A DNA stretch of 64,000 nucleotides from JANMZO01 sp963763135 (GTDB lineage: Bacteria; Actinomycetota; Acidimicrobiia; Acidimicrobiales; JANYDT01), in the NCBI GenBank assembly GCA_963763135.1, contig CAVXNJ010000001.1, positions 62,001 through 126,000 of the forward strand, given 5' to 3'. The position numbers and the translations under genes are program-made. Shown one piece after another: positions 28,170 through 38,210 of this stretch. The notes under the pieces are model-generated. The model worked only from the letters and a program-made list of their open reading frames with translations, was not told the origin of the DNA and made no database searches. The stretch's first letter is position 1. Every line of letters begins with the position of its first letter.

Positions 28170-28236
28170 CCCGCACGGCGCGGGAACCACGCACAGCCGC
28201 GTTAGCGGCACCGCGCAAAGCCGCACCAGACGCAAA

Positions 28237-28285
28237 GCAGCGGCGGCCCTCGGTCTGATTCGATCAGATCGAAGGACGCCGCTGC
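28237..28285. terminator. Hairpin between convergent metY and SDR genes
   Basis: CAGCGGCG (28238-28245) pairs with CGCCGCTG (28277-28284), and inside it TCTGAT-TCG-ATCAGA (28254-28268) forms a second hairpin. Nearby CCCGC/GCGGG just after the metY stop is another short stem. A bidirectional terminator for the two convergent genes is likely. Confidence 0.6.
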
Positions 28286-28308
28286 GACGCGTCAAACGCC
28301 GGGGACTC

Positions 28309-29058
28309 TTACTGGGTCGGCATCTGCAGAATCTGCCCGATGACCGCACCACCATCGACGATGAACTCGTGACCGGTGGAGTACGTCGCGTCACGGAGGA
28401 TGAACATCAACATGGCGGTGACTTCGCTCGGTTCTCCGACACGGGCGATCGGTTGCGCCAAGGTGAGATCATCCGACAGCCCGGCGATCATCGGCGTGCG
28501 AATCGGTCCGGGATGGATCGAGTTCACCCGAATGCCCAACGGTCCAAGTTCGAGCGCCGCGGTTTTCGTGAGACCTCGAACACCCCACTTTGAGGCGACA
28601 TAGGCACCCAGGTTCGCGTAACCCTGCAGTCCTGCGGTCGACGAGATATTCACGATCGAACCGGAACCCGCACGCTTCATCGACGGAATGACGTAGTGCA
28701 TTCCGAGCCATACGCCTGTCAGGTTGATATCGATCGTGCGTTGCCATTCCGCCGGAGCCAAATCGTCTACAGCACCGAACGTCACGATGCCAGCGTTGTT
28801 CACCAGCACGGTGACCGGCCCGAGTGTCGATTCGGTCCACGTCACGAGGTCTTCCCACTGACCGGCCTGGGTCACGTCGAGATGGCGATACGTCACGCTG
28901 CTGCCGAGTTCGCTTGCCAACGCTTCACCTTCAGCGTCGAGCACATCGGCTGCGACCACCTTCGCTCCCGCTTCGACAAGGCCCCGTACGTGTTCGGCGC
29001 CCATGCCCCTGGCCCCTCCGGTCACGATGGCAACTGCGCCGTTAAGTGAGACTGTCAT
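28309..29058 (-). CDS. Short-chain dehydrogenase/reductase
   Basis: 249-residue classical SDR, NAD(P)-dependent oxidoreductase. Seen: VTGGARGMGAEHVR (TGxxxGxG), the acidic residue after the second strand (AADVLDAEG, which favours NAD), LVNNAGIVTFG, NISSTAGLQGYANLGAYVASKWG with catalytic Ser, Tyr and Lys, and NSIHPGPIRTPMI. It resembles hydroxysteroid or 3-ketoacyl reductase (FabG3-like) members. The substrate is not known. It points away from the LuxR genes. Confidence 0.9.
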   Translation of the reverse strand: MTVSLNGAVAIVTGGARGMGAEHVRGLVEAGAKVVAADVLDAEGEALASELGSSVTYRHLDVTQAGQWEDLVTWTESTLGPVTVLVNNAGIVTFGAVDDLAPAEWQRTIDINLTGVWLGMHYVIPSMKRAGSGSIVNISSTAGLQGYANLGAYVASKWGVRGLTKTAALELGPLGIRVNSIHPGPIRTPMIAGLSDDLTLAQPIARVGEPSEVTAMLMFILRDATYSTGHEFIVDGGAVIGQILQMPTQ

Positions 29059-29317
29059 GTCGTTCCTCCTTCTCGCATTTCAGCCGGAACACCCGGCGGC
29101 CTGACCTCAGCGTGCGCTTCCAGGTCTGGCCCCACCAGAGGTCGATTGTCCTGACGTGCCTCGATTTGGACCCTTCGATTGCACTGGCCTGCGCTGACTT
29201 CGGTCACTCCGCCGCATCCGTGGCCGTGCTCATGGCGTGACTGGATCGAAATCCGTGCACTGATAAGGTTCGCTGTAATTGCGTTCTCGCACGTTGACGG
29301 ACTTGGGGGTGAACACA

Positions 29318-32176
29318 ATGGCTGAGATTCCGGCGCCCACGATGGTTGGCGCTTTGATGACGGCGGCATTTGTGGGTCGCACCGATGAACTCTCCGCTGT
29401 GCATCGCTTTCTCGAGCGGATCCGCAGTGGCGAAAGCGGGCTTCTGGTGGTCGAGGCCGAAGCGGGCGGCGGCAAGACCAGCTTGATTCGCCATGCCCTT
29501 GCGACGTCCGCTCACACCCCAGACTTCACGGTGTACTCCGGTGAAGGCGACCCGAACGATCCGCGGGCATTTCGCTGCCTCAGCGATGCGCTGGGTTGTC
29601 GACTCAACAGCTCCGACCCGGCCAAGGTCCGCATTGCGGAGTTGCTTCGGTCCTCCCCGGCCGAACGGCGAGACGGCGTGAGCGCGGCGATCCAGGAACT
29701 GATGGTCGACATAGTGGAGCGTGCGGCTCTCGGCCGACCGGTCATGCTCATCGTCGACGATCTCCACTGGGCCGACGACTCGAGCCTGGGTGCCATCGGC
29801 TCGCTGACCCGACGCCTGCGAGGTCTCAGCGTCGGCGTGTTGGGCGCAACCCGACCGAGCCCTCGTGTGCAATCGGCCGTTGAATCGTTCCACCCCTCTG
29901 TGCTCACTCTTCGGCCGCTATCCGATGCCGATCTCGCCGCCCTCTCCGAAACCGTTACCGGCAGCGCCCCAACTGCCCGCGAGATCGAAGCGCTCAGCCC
30001 CGTGCGCTCCAACCCGTTTCTGGTCGCCATGTTGGCCGCCGTCGACTCGCAACGCGCCTCACAAACCGGACCGCCGAGCCCGAAGCGATGGGTCGCGAGG
30101 CGTTCCGCCGACTGGTGGCCAGCCTCGAGCCGACGCTTCGATCGTTCCTCGAACTCGCGGCTGTCGCGGGGCGCGAGATTGACGTCGACGTGCTCGCCGA
30201 GGCCTCGGGCGAACGGGTGGCCAGTGCGGTCACGATGACTAGGGAAGCGGTATCTCGCGGTTGGCTCGTGGCCGACGCCGACAGCGTGAGATTTCGCCAC
30301 GACCTCCTGTCGGAGGCGTTGGCCACGTCGCTGTCGCCGGATCGACGTGATCGACTCCATCTTCGGTTAGGACGCGGCACTGGCCGATCTCGGACACGCG
30401 CCGGGCCGAGCGGGCTTTCACCTTGACGCCGCGTCGTACCTGGTTGGTCCGGGTGACCTCCCGAAACTCCGTAACGTTTTCGACGGGCTTTCGGTCGACG
30501 ACGACCTGGCCTGGTCTATTGCTAAGCGTACATACGAAATTGATTCGACCGATCCCCGACACGTCTACGGGCTGATGAAGTGCCTGGCGTGCCGCCATCG
30601 GCACACCGACGCGGTTGAGTTGGCGGTTCCGTGGTTGCACGACGCCGGCGCACGAGAACTCGAATACGTCGGGAGAATCCGGCTCGCCGCCGCCGCCTCA
30701 CTCGTCGCAACCGATGGAAGCGACCGCGCCATCCACGTTCTGCGAGATGGTCTTGAGTGGACGGGTCTCAGCGACGCTTTGCGCGCCGACTACCTGAACG
30801 CGATCGCCCGTTTGCACTGGTACAAACGTGATGCGCTGGCCGTCCAAACGGCGGCGACCGATGCTCTGCACGCGTCCCGCCAGACGAACTCACACGAAGG
30901 CGAGATTCACGCGCTGTGCAGCCTGTCTGAAGCCGCGTCGTTGCTCGGTGATGTGGAGCAGGCGCTTCTTCACGCCGAGACCGCCGTGCGACTCGCCGGA
31001 CGCCTTCGGGGCCCGGCGCCGGCATCACCCGAATTGGCCCTCGGAACGGCCCTCGCAATTTCGGGCCGCATGATCGAAGGGCTCCCGATCCTGACCAGGA
31101 GTCTCCACGCCGCCGAACGCGCCGGCGATCCCGCGGCGATGGCCCTCGCCCAGGTGACGATGCACGGCACCCGTTTTCATGTTGGCGACTGGGACGGGTT
31201 CGAAGCAGACGCTGACGCGATGATCCAGATTGGCGATGAGACCGGTATCCGCAACGGCATCGTGTTGCCGCTCGGTTTCGCAGCGCTCGTCGCGACCCGA
31301 CGCGGACAGTTCACCGAAGTACCCAGGCTGCTTTCTCGTATGCGCGCAGAGAATACCCGTGGCGACGCCCACCCGGCCGCGATCCTCGGCATGCTGCTCG
31401 GGGAACTGGCCGAGACCGAGGCAACCGGGCGCCTCGAAGAGGCCTGCACGAAAACGGCGGAGTTCGTCGAGCTGCTGGCTTCCGCCGGTTATTCCGCACA
31501 GGGCTTGATCTCGATGGACGCGGTGCGTTTGGCCTGGACGGTCAACAACCAAGCCGTCCTTGATTCCATGGCCGTTTTCTCGGCCGATGCTGCAACGCGA
31601 GCCGCAACGACGACGCGCCGGGCGCTTTCGTCGGTCTGCGCGGCGCTCGCGGCACACGACACCGATGCACTCGTCGATGCGGCACAGCACCTGGCGTCAA
31701 CCGAACGGGCTTGGGATGCCGCCACCTCACTCCACATGGCCGGGCTCATGGCCAAAGACGCTAAGGCGGCCAGCTCGAAAACACTGCTGTCTGAAGCGGC
31801 CCGGAGATACCGCGCCCTCGGCGCTACCAGGCATGCCTCGGCCGCCCGTTCGGGGCAGGGCTTCCGCCACCTTCACGATGCGATGGCGCCGACACCGCCG
31901 CCAACAACGAGGGCGGCACCGAGTATCGAACAGCTTTCGGCAGCCGAGCGACGGGTGCTCGAACTGGTGATGATGGGTCAGGCCAACGGCGACATCGCAA
32001 GCGAGCTTTTCGTGTCGAAGCGCACCGTCGAGTCGCACATTGCCTCGTTGTACCGGAAGCTCAACGTTTCGACTCGCGTTGCGATTGCTCGCGCCGGGGC
32101 TTCGTTGACGACCGGGCCGAGGTCCGACGACCATGGCAAAGTTCCGGCCGAGACGTCGAAAGCATCAGGACAGTGA
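29318..32176 (+). pseudogene. LuxR-type AAA regulator 1, frameshifted
   Basis: About 950 residues of a MalT/LAL-like transcription regulator: an ATPase, a large helical repeat region and a C-terminal LuxR DNA-binding domain. Seen: Walker A VVEAEAGGGKTSLIRH, Walker B MLIVDDLHWADDSSLG, then TPR-like helices (VASLEPTLRSFLELAAVAGREID ... ), and a C-terminal SAAERRVLELVMMGQANGDIASELFVSKRTVESHIASLYRKLNVSTR helix-turn-helix. One base change near 30045-30070 and another near 30365-30372 restore the frame (net zero). The ATG at 29318 has GGGGGTG upstream. It ends overlapping the second regulator by 4 bp. Confidence 0.85.
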
Positions 32177-34961
32177 ACGCAGAGTCCTCGAGCCCGATCC
32201 CGGCAGCTCCGCAGCTGATCGGACGCGCCCAGCAGCTCGCCGCTCTCGATGAGTTGCGCTCCGAACATCTCCGCGGAAGAGGGCGACTCCTTTCCATCGA
32301 CGGTGCGCCGGGCATGGGGAAAACCACATTGCTGTCCGTGCACGCCCAACGTTCGATCGATGCGGGCATCCACGTCGTGTGGGCCAAAGCAACCGAGATC
32401 GATCAGATACGTCCGTTCGGCTGCCTGTTGGATGCCCTTGACTGCCGGCTCAACAGCGCCGACGCAGCTCGCCGCAGAGTGGCCAACGCCGCACGGGCGA
32501 GCGGTGACACCGAGATCGATCCGTTCCGCTTTGACACTGACAGCGTGTGGCGTTTTCCCGTGCAGGAGGCGATCGTCGATCTGGTGCTCGACCTGCTCGA
32601 CCGAGACCGTGTGCTGCTGGCCATCGACGACGCACAGTGGGCCGATTCCGCGTCACTCGGCGTCGTCATGGCCCTGTCTCGCCGATGCCGGGGATCCGGC
32701 CTGATAATCGGCTGGACGCTCAGATCATCGTTCTCGAACGAGGCCATCGAGCAGATCATCGATCGCCAACGCGAAGACGTGGTGTCGATAACGCTCGGCC
32801 CCCTCGCCACCCCGGATGCACACGAACTCGGGGCAATACTGGCCGGACACGATCTCGACACGGAGTTGGCCAAACGACTCGCCCAAGCCGGTGGCAACCC
32901 GCTCCTGATCGCGGCCTTGGTGAATTCCGAGGCCGACACAGGGCCGGTAGCCGATGCCGTGCTCGGTTGGATTCGACGCATGCCCGAGGCCACGACGGAT
33001 CTTCTTGGTGTTGCGGCGATCTTCGGCGGGGCGTTCGACACGCGCACGCTCGCGGCGATGACCGACCATCAGGTTTCCGAGCTGATCACGGTGCTCGCGC
33101 CTGCGGTTCTGTCCGGTCTCATAGTTACCGGTGGCTCGGGGAGCTACCGGTTTTCGCACGACCTGATTCGCAGCGCGCTGTATGACGATCTTCCGAGCAC
33201 GTTACGACGAGCCCTGCACCGCGACGCGGCAAAGGTTCTTCGCCGGGCCGGCGTGGATCCCGGCGTCGTTGCACACCATCTTGGACACGGCGCTCGTCCC
33301 GGTGACGAAGACGCAGCCGAACAGATACGGGTTGCCTGCGCTCAGGTCGTTCGCCATGATGCAACCTCGGCGTCTGACCTCCTCGGCCGCGCGGTCTCAC
33401 TGTGCGCTCCGGGCTCCCCCACATGGGCGGCCACGGTTTCCGATCATGTCACCGCACTTCAGTGGGCCGGACGCGCCGCAGATGCCCTGGCACTCGCCAC
33501 CGAGGCCATGGGCTATCCCATGTCCAAGGGCGAGATGGCCAAGGTTCGGCTCTCCCGGGCTACCAGCCTCGGCCTGTTGAGTGACCTTCCCGGTTCGGCC
33601 GAGGAATACCGTGTGCTCGCGTACGACGATGAAGTCGACGTGGCAATCAGGGCGCAGGTTCTGGCTGAACTCTGCACGCTCGAAGCCTGGGGCCTGGATC
33701 GCGAGCGGGGCCGGGTCCGCGCCGACGAGGCACTCGATCTGGCGCGACGGGCGGGAGTCCTGCAAGCCGAACTCCAAACCCTTTGTGCGCTCTCCACCAT
33801 CGAACTCTTCGACGGCGACGTGCGGTTGGCAGTTTCATATGCCGCGAAGCAGTTACGTTGGGCCGCGGGTTTCGAGGTCTGGCTCCGGCCCGAGAGTTGT
33901 ATCTGGGCCTGGCCCTTGCCGAGGCGGATGAACTCCAGGAGTCAGCAATCTGGCTCAAGTCCGGGCAGAGTGTCGCTGACAAGGTGTCGGATCTTTGGCT
34001 GGTCTCGCGATATCAGCTGGCGAGGACCACAATCGCACTGCACACCGGCCACTGGGACGAGGCCATCGCAGAGTGCGAAGCGGTCATCAGCTTGCACGAA
34101 GACACCGGGATCACGTCCGGCATGCCACAAGCACCAGCGATCGCCGGCCTCGTAGCACTGCGCCGCAGGCTTTCACTCGAGGGCGTGGCCCGATATCGCG
34201 ATCTGGCCGCACGGAGCGCAACGTCGGGTGCGGAGCCGGCGGGGCTCCTGTACTACGGATGGCTGGAAGCTCTGATCGCCGAACGTGAAGGTCGAGATGT
34301 CGAAGCGTCAGCCACGCTCAACTACATCTATGACACCGTGGCCACCACCGCGCCGCTGGTGCAGATGTGGTTGGCACCTGATCTCATCCGCCTCGCCCTG
34401 AAAACCGACAACGTCGGACGAGCGACGGCCGTCCAGACGTCGATGACCGCGTTTGCTGTCCATGTCGGCGTGGCGTCGGCGTTCGGAACGGCGCGATGGT
34501 GCGAATGCCTCGTCGCCCAACACGCCGGAGACCTGACAGCGGCGCGTGAACTGGCCATCAGCGCGGCCGACCATTTCCGACGAGCCGGACGAGCCGCCCA
34601 GCTCTACGACGTCCTCGAAACGCTTACGCTGCTGGATCCCCGAACTGCGAACGCGCCCGAACTGCTTCAAATCGGCCGGCAACTCGGCATTTCCCCAGGG
34701 TCCGCAGCCGCGTCGGGCAACGGAAAGACACGTTCTCCGGGATCGGGTTCGTCATCGGCAGGGACACGACCGGCTCAGCTGACACCCACCGAGCTGACCG
34801 TGGTGGAACTCGTCGCCCAGGGTCTCACCAATCCTGTGATCGCGCTACGACTCGGGGTTTCGAAGCGAACTGTCGAGTATCACCTCTCGAATCTGTACGC
34901 GAAGTTTGGCGTGACCACCCGGGTCGCCCTGGCGTCTGCACTGTCGGGCAAAGCGTCTTAG
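32173..34961 (+). pseudogene. LuxR-type AAA regulator 2, frameshifted
   Basis: Second MalT-like regulator in tandem, about 930 residues. Seen: Walker A SIDGAPGMGKTTLLSVH, Walker B LLAIDDAQWADSASLGV, a helical repeat region, and a C-terminal LTPTELTVVELVAQGLTNPVIALRLGVSKRTVEYHLSNLYAKFG DNA-binding domain. The GTG start overlaps the stop of regulator 1 (GTGA), so both are translated together. The frame changes once near 33870-33890. The two proteins are paralogues of similar layout but not recent duplicates. The signal bound by the ATPase domain is unknown. It is followed by 11-bp repeats and a small peptide gene. Confidence 0.86.
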
Positions 34962-35002
34962 AAGCGTCTTAGAAGCGTCTTAGAAGCGTCGATTTCCGAC
35001 GC
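34951..35002. repeat. 11-bp tandem repeats at the end of regulator 2, with hairpin
   Basis: AAGCGTCTTAG occurs at 34951-34961, 34962-34972 and 34973-34983, then AAGCGTC at 34984-34990. The first copy contains the regulator's own TAG stop; because 11 is not a multiple of 3, the repeats put stops in all three frames. The end merges into GCGTCG-ATTTC-CGACGC (34986-35002), a hairpin that may end transcription. A 10-bp palindrome GTGCGCGCAC lies at 35017-35026. Confidence 0.75.
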
Positions 35003-35063
35003 CCCCGACAGTTTCCGTGCGCGCACGGGGGTCTTGCGGCCTCGTGCCATGGAGTATCACACC

Positions 35064-35333
35064 ATGGAAGTAACGCCCGTCGAATGGGAGCGGTGGCTCA
35101 ACAACCTGAACGAGAAGTTGTCGACTGACGAGGACTTCCGCCGCGCGTATCTGGCAACTCCGGGCAAAGCCGTCGGCGCACTTGGTGTGCCCAACGAGCT
35201 CATCGGGCCGCTGATCACCGAGGCCAATCAGCGCTTTGACCCGTCAGCGTCGCCCGATACCCGCGACCGTGCGCACTCCGACGGTTCCGAACGACGGTGG
35301 GCTGACCTCGACGATGAACCAGATACCGCCTAA
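35064..35333 (+). CDS. Small Nif11/NHLP-leader-like peptide
   Basis: 89 residues, no Cys. The ATG at 35064 has a GGAG about 9 bases upstream; an ATG at 35049 is possible. Residues ~15-38, NLNEKLSTDEDFRRAYLATP followed by GKAVGALGVP, follow the helical 'FRRxxxxxPxxAlxxlGi' pattern of Nif11-like and nitrile-hydratase-like leader peptides. The C-terminal half is short, charged and rich in Asp, Ser and Arg, not a typical lanthipeptide core. There is no modifying enzyme next to it. It lies 102 bp after regulator 2 on the same strand. It could be a leader-like regulatory peptide or a remnant precursor; the function is unknown. Confidence 0.55.
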   Translation: MEVTPVEWERWLNNLNEKLSTDEDFRRAYLATPGKAVGALGVPNELIGPLITEANQRFDPSASPDTRDRAHSDGSERRWADLDDEPDTA

Positions 35334-35350
35334 GCACCTGCCATTTGCGG

Positions 35351-36325
35351 TCAGCGCTGCTTGCCGTCCAGAAACAGCTGAACCGACTTCTCGATGCGAC
35401 GGGCCCGGGTGTCGTCGGTCTTCGCCCCGTTGATGTTGTCAATATGGAATCGCTGCAGGCTGTTCGAGAGTTTGGCGAAGAATGACGCCGCGGCCGGTTG
35501 GGCCTTCAACGCCGCCGCGAAATCGGTTGGCACGACCACCTCACGGGGAGCGTCGGCCACCTCCACGCTGACCTCAATTTCGTCACCGGCGCTCAGACCG
35601 GTGGCCTTACGGGTGTCGGCACTCACACCGATCATGGCGTTTCCGCCCATAACACCGACGGTCGTTCGGAAGTTGTATCCATTTATCGTTACGCTAACTG
35701 GAGGTTTTTTCCCTGCGCCGAGTGCCTCGATGACCTCTGGTGGCACCACGATTCCCGTCGCCTTCATCCCTTCGGCCTGCACCAGGGTCGTGGCGAAGAC
35801 CAGTCCACTGCCTCCTGCGGCCTTGGTCGGCTTCTTCGGTGTCGGGGCTTTGGTCGGGCTGGCCGCTTTGGGAGTGGCAGCCTTGGTGGCAGCGGACTTT
35901 GTAACAGGAGCCTTCGTGGCAACAGACTTGGTGGCGGCGGGTTTTGGCGCGGGCACGTGGGTTCCTTTCGTGGACTCCCCCAACTCTTGCATGCGGGCCG
36001 TGATCAACGTGGTGATGACCGATAGGGTCAGCGGATGGTCGGGCTGAAACCGGACCGTTCCTTTGGAGGTGGACCACGCGTCGAGGAGTTCGCCCTGGGC
36101 CGCGACGACCGTGCCACTCATCGGGTGAAATGCCAGGTGGCCCTTCGCCGCCGAAAACCCGACCAACGGGCGGCCACCCAGCTTGAAGGCGGGCATGCCG
36201 TAACTGATTGCTTCCACGGCGTTCGGCACGATTCCGGCGATTGTCTCGCGAAGTTGTTGCAGGGCTTCGCGTTGTTCCGCCGGGAGCACTTTGAGATACC
36301 GATCAATGTCTTCGCACGTTTCCAC
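35351..36325 (-). CDS. DUF1801-YdeI fusion protein with Lys/Ala/Pro/Thr linker
   Basis: About 324 residues in three parts. The first ~110 are a DUF1801/YdhG-like domain (IDRYLKVLPAEQREALQQL, AISYGMPAFKL, HPMSG), a frataxin-like fold. A ~50-residue linker of Ala, Lys, Pro and Thr follows (KSVATKAPVTKSAATKAATP and onwards). The C-terminal ~150 are a DUF1905-like barrel plus YdeI/OmpD-associated tail (EVIEALGAGKKPPVSVTING, VVPTDFAAALKAQPAA). YdeI-type proteins are reported to protect against stress or bacteriocins; the role here is unknown. The GTG at 36325 is my choice; the frame also extends to 36361. Confidence 0.8.
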   Translation of the reverse strand: METCEDIDRYLKVLPAEQREALQQLRETIAGIVPNAVEAISYGMPAFKLGGRPLVGFSAAKGHLAFHPMSGTVVAAQGELLDAWSTSKGTVRFQPDHPLTLSVITTLITARMQELGESTKGTHVPAPKPAATKSVATKAPVTKSAATKAATPKAASPTKAPTPKKPTKAAGGSGLVFATTLVQAEGMKATGIVVPPEVIEALGAGKKPPVSVTINGYNFRTTVGVMGGNAMIGVSADTRKATGLSAGDEIEVSVEVADAPREVVVPTDFAAALKAQPAAASFFAKLSNSLQRFHIDNINGAKTDDTRARRIEKSVQLFLDGKQR

Positions 36326-36389
36326 CCGACCAGTTTCGCAATCGCCAGATTGCGCCACCAAATTTGTCAGGCTGATCCGAGTCGGTTCG

Positions 36390-37253
36390 CTACATCGAAA
36401 GCGACGTCAGGGGAAGGTGAACGGCAACCTCGCTGCCACCACCGGAGCGAGCCACCATGGAACAGCGACCGCCCAACGACGAGGCGCGGTCATGAAGGTT
36501 TCGTAGCCCGTGACCCCCGGTGACAACCGCGTGATCGAAACCGATTCCGTCATCGAGTACCCGCACCGACAGGTCGGGTCCTTCAACCACAATCTCGACC
36601 TCCACGTTCGTCGCATGCGCGTGCTTCACAACGTTCATGAGCGACTCCCGCACCAGAGCAAGCAGCTCCCCACCCAACTCGGCTGACACAAATGCATCAA
36701 GATCGTCGGCCACGTTCGCTACGAGCGTGCCGGGGAGTATCCGCCGGAACTCGTCGAGCGTGGCCCGAACGGCCTCCGAAACCGCAATGAGTCGGATCGG
36801 ACGGCGGAGATGAAAGATCGAGCTTCGAATGTCGCGGATGGCGACATCTATCTCTTCGACGACCCGGTCCATTGCTGCCGTTGCCTCACCGTCGCCACGA
36901 CCGATAGCGCCCTGGAGCCCGATACCGGCCGCGAACAACCGTTGGATCACGGTGTCGTGCAGATCCCGGGCTATCCGCTCCCGCTCGTCGGCTATGGCCA
37001 ATTGCTGTCGTTCCGTAACCACGGCCTTCGTGACTTCGCGCTCCACGGTGAGCGAATCGACGAGGACGATGAGACGATTTCTTTGCGCTGACACCTGCCC
37101 GAACACCCGACTCCGCTGCCGAGAAAGCGAGACCGGTCGGTTCTTCGTTCGCCGCCTGTCGGATTCAACGCCGGGGCCGACCTCCGCGCACTTCTCTTGC
37201 TCAGCATCTACGGGGAGGCAGGGAGCGTTCGTCATAGCGCCCCTAATACCCAC
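36390..37253 (-). CDS. NarL-type sensor histidine kinase without a sensor domain
   Basis: 287 residues. A coiled segment (LIVLVDSLTVEREVTKAVVT) leads to the HisKA_3 H-box ERIARDLHDTVIQRLFAAGI, where His is the phosphorylation site, then an HATPase domain with LVRESLMNVVKHAHATNVEV (N-box), VLDDGIGFD (G1) and GHGLRNLHDRASSLGG (G2). This matches the kinase end of DevS/DosT proteins, but no GAF or membrane sensor part precedes it and no response regulator gene is adjacent. The start is uncertain: the N-terminal ~60 residues are of low complexity and MTNAP at 37235 is another option. Confidence 0.85.
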   Translation of the reverse strand: MGIRGAMTNAPCLPVDAEQEKCAEVGPGVESDRRRTKNRPVSLSRQRSRVFGQVSAQRNRLIVLVDSLTVEREVTKAVVTERQQLAIADERERIARDLHDTVIQRLFAAGIGLQGAIGRGDGEATAAMDRVVEEIDVAIRDIRSSIFHLRRPIRLIAVSEAVRATLDEFRRILPGTLVANVADDLDAFVSAELGGELLALVRESLMNVVKHAHATNVEVEIVVEGPDLSVRVLDDGIGFDHAVVTGGHGLRNLHDRASSLGGRCSMVARSGGGSEVAVHLPLTSLSM

Positions 37254-37435
37254 AGACCGGCAAATGAAACTCTCAATCCCGAAAGGCCAGGTCTTTGGTC
37301 AGTGCCGTCGCTAGTTGGGCCACGTACAGTTGATTCGACTATGACGTTGGTCGGACCCGTAACTCCAGCAGCCGGTTTCGCCGGAACCCTGGTCAGACCA
37401 GCACCCGATCACCCGACCACCATGGCAGTCCTCCT

Positions 37436-38098
37436 ATGACGACGATGCACCGCCCACCCTTCGACCACAACAACACCCTGTCCCACGGCAGACGGCTTTG
37501 GACGTGCATAGCGATCGGTCTGCTGGCCGGTGGCCTCTTCTCCCTCTCCGACCTGGGTTGGGAGTTTGCGGTTCTGGTCGGGTGGACCTTCACCGCCGGA
37601 GTATTTCTGGTGTGGGTGTGGAGCTCCGTCCACCACCTCGATGCCACAGACACGGCGAAACGAGCCACCCAGGAAGACGATTCGCGCGCCGAAGCGGGGC
37701 TTGCTCTGCTCGCGGCCTCGACGGTGAGCCTCATCGGCGTGGCGGTGGGCCTTCACCATGCCGCCACCTTACGGGGCTTCGAACGGGCGGCGTTGACAAC
37801 CCTATGCATAGTTACCATCGCATTTTCGTGGACGGCCGTCCACATCGTGTTCATGCTGCGCTATGCCCACGAGTACTGCCTTGTCGGTCGCGGCATCGAC
37901 TTCGGCGTCGAACCGCCTACGTTCGCCGACTTCGCGTACTTTGCCTTCACGATCGGAATGACGTACCAGGTTTCGGACACACCGATCACCTCACGAACGA
38001 TCCGACGAACTGCGACTCGACAGGCGCTGCTGTCCTTCCTGTTCGGCACGACCATCCTCGCCGTCACTATCAACGTCGTCGCCGGCCTCATCACCTGA
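37436..38098 (+). CDS. DUF1345 membrane protein
   Basis: 220 residues with five hydrophobic segments (~22-40, 46-64, 88-108, 120-140, 195-215). The conserved family region WTAVHIVFMLRYAHEYC ... PTFADFAYFAFTIGMTYQVSDTPITSRTIRR is clear and typical of DUF1345 inner-membrane proteins of unknown role. It sits in front of an MgtA-type ATPase gene, 112 bp upstream, and is divergent from the histidine kinase gene. Confidence 0.88.
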   Translation: MTTMHRPPFDHNNTLSHGRRLWTCIAIGLLAGGLFSLSDLGWEFAVLVGWTFTAGVFLVWVWSSVHHLDATDTAKRATQEDDSRAEAGLALLAASTVSLIGVAVGLHHAATLRGFERAALTTLCIVTIAFSWTAVHIVFMLRYAHEYCLVGRGIDFGVEPPTFADFAYFAFTIGMTYQVSDTPITSRTIRRTATRQALLSFLFGTTILAVTINVVAGLIT

Positions 38099-38210
38099 GG
38101 CCCAACGTGACTGACCTCCCAAGACGGGTCCGCGCGTTCCCAGCAGTCCACCGGACCCGGTAGGTTGAAGACGGCCCTCAGGTTACGGGCCGCGTGGGTT
38201 CGGAGCTCCG

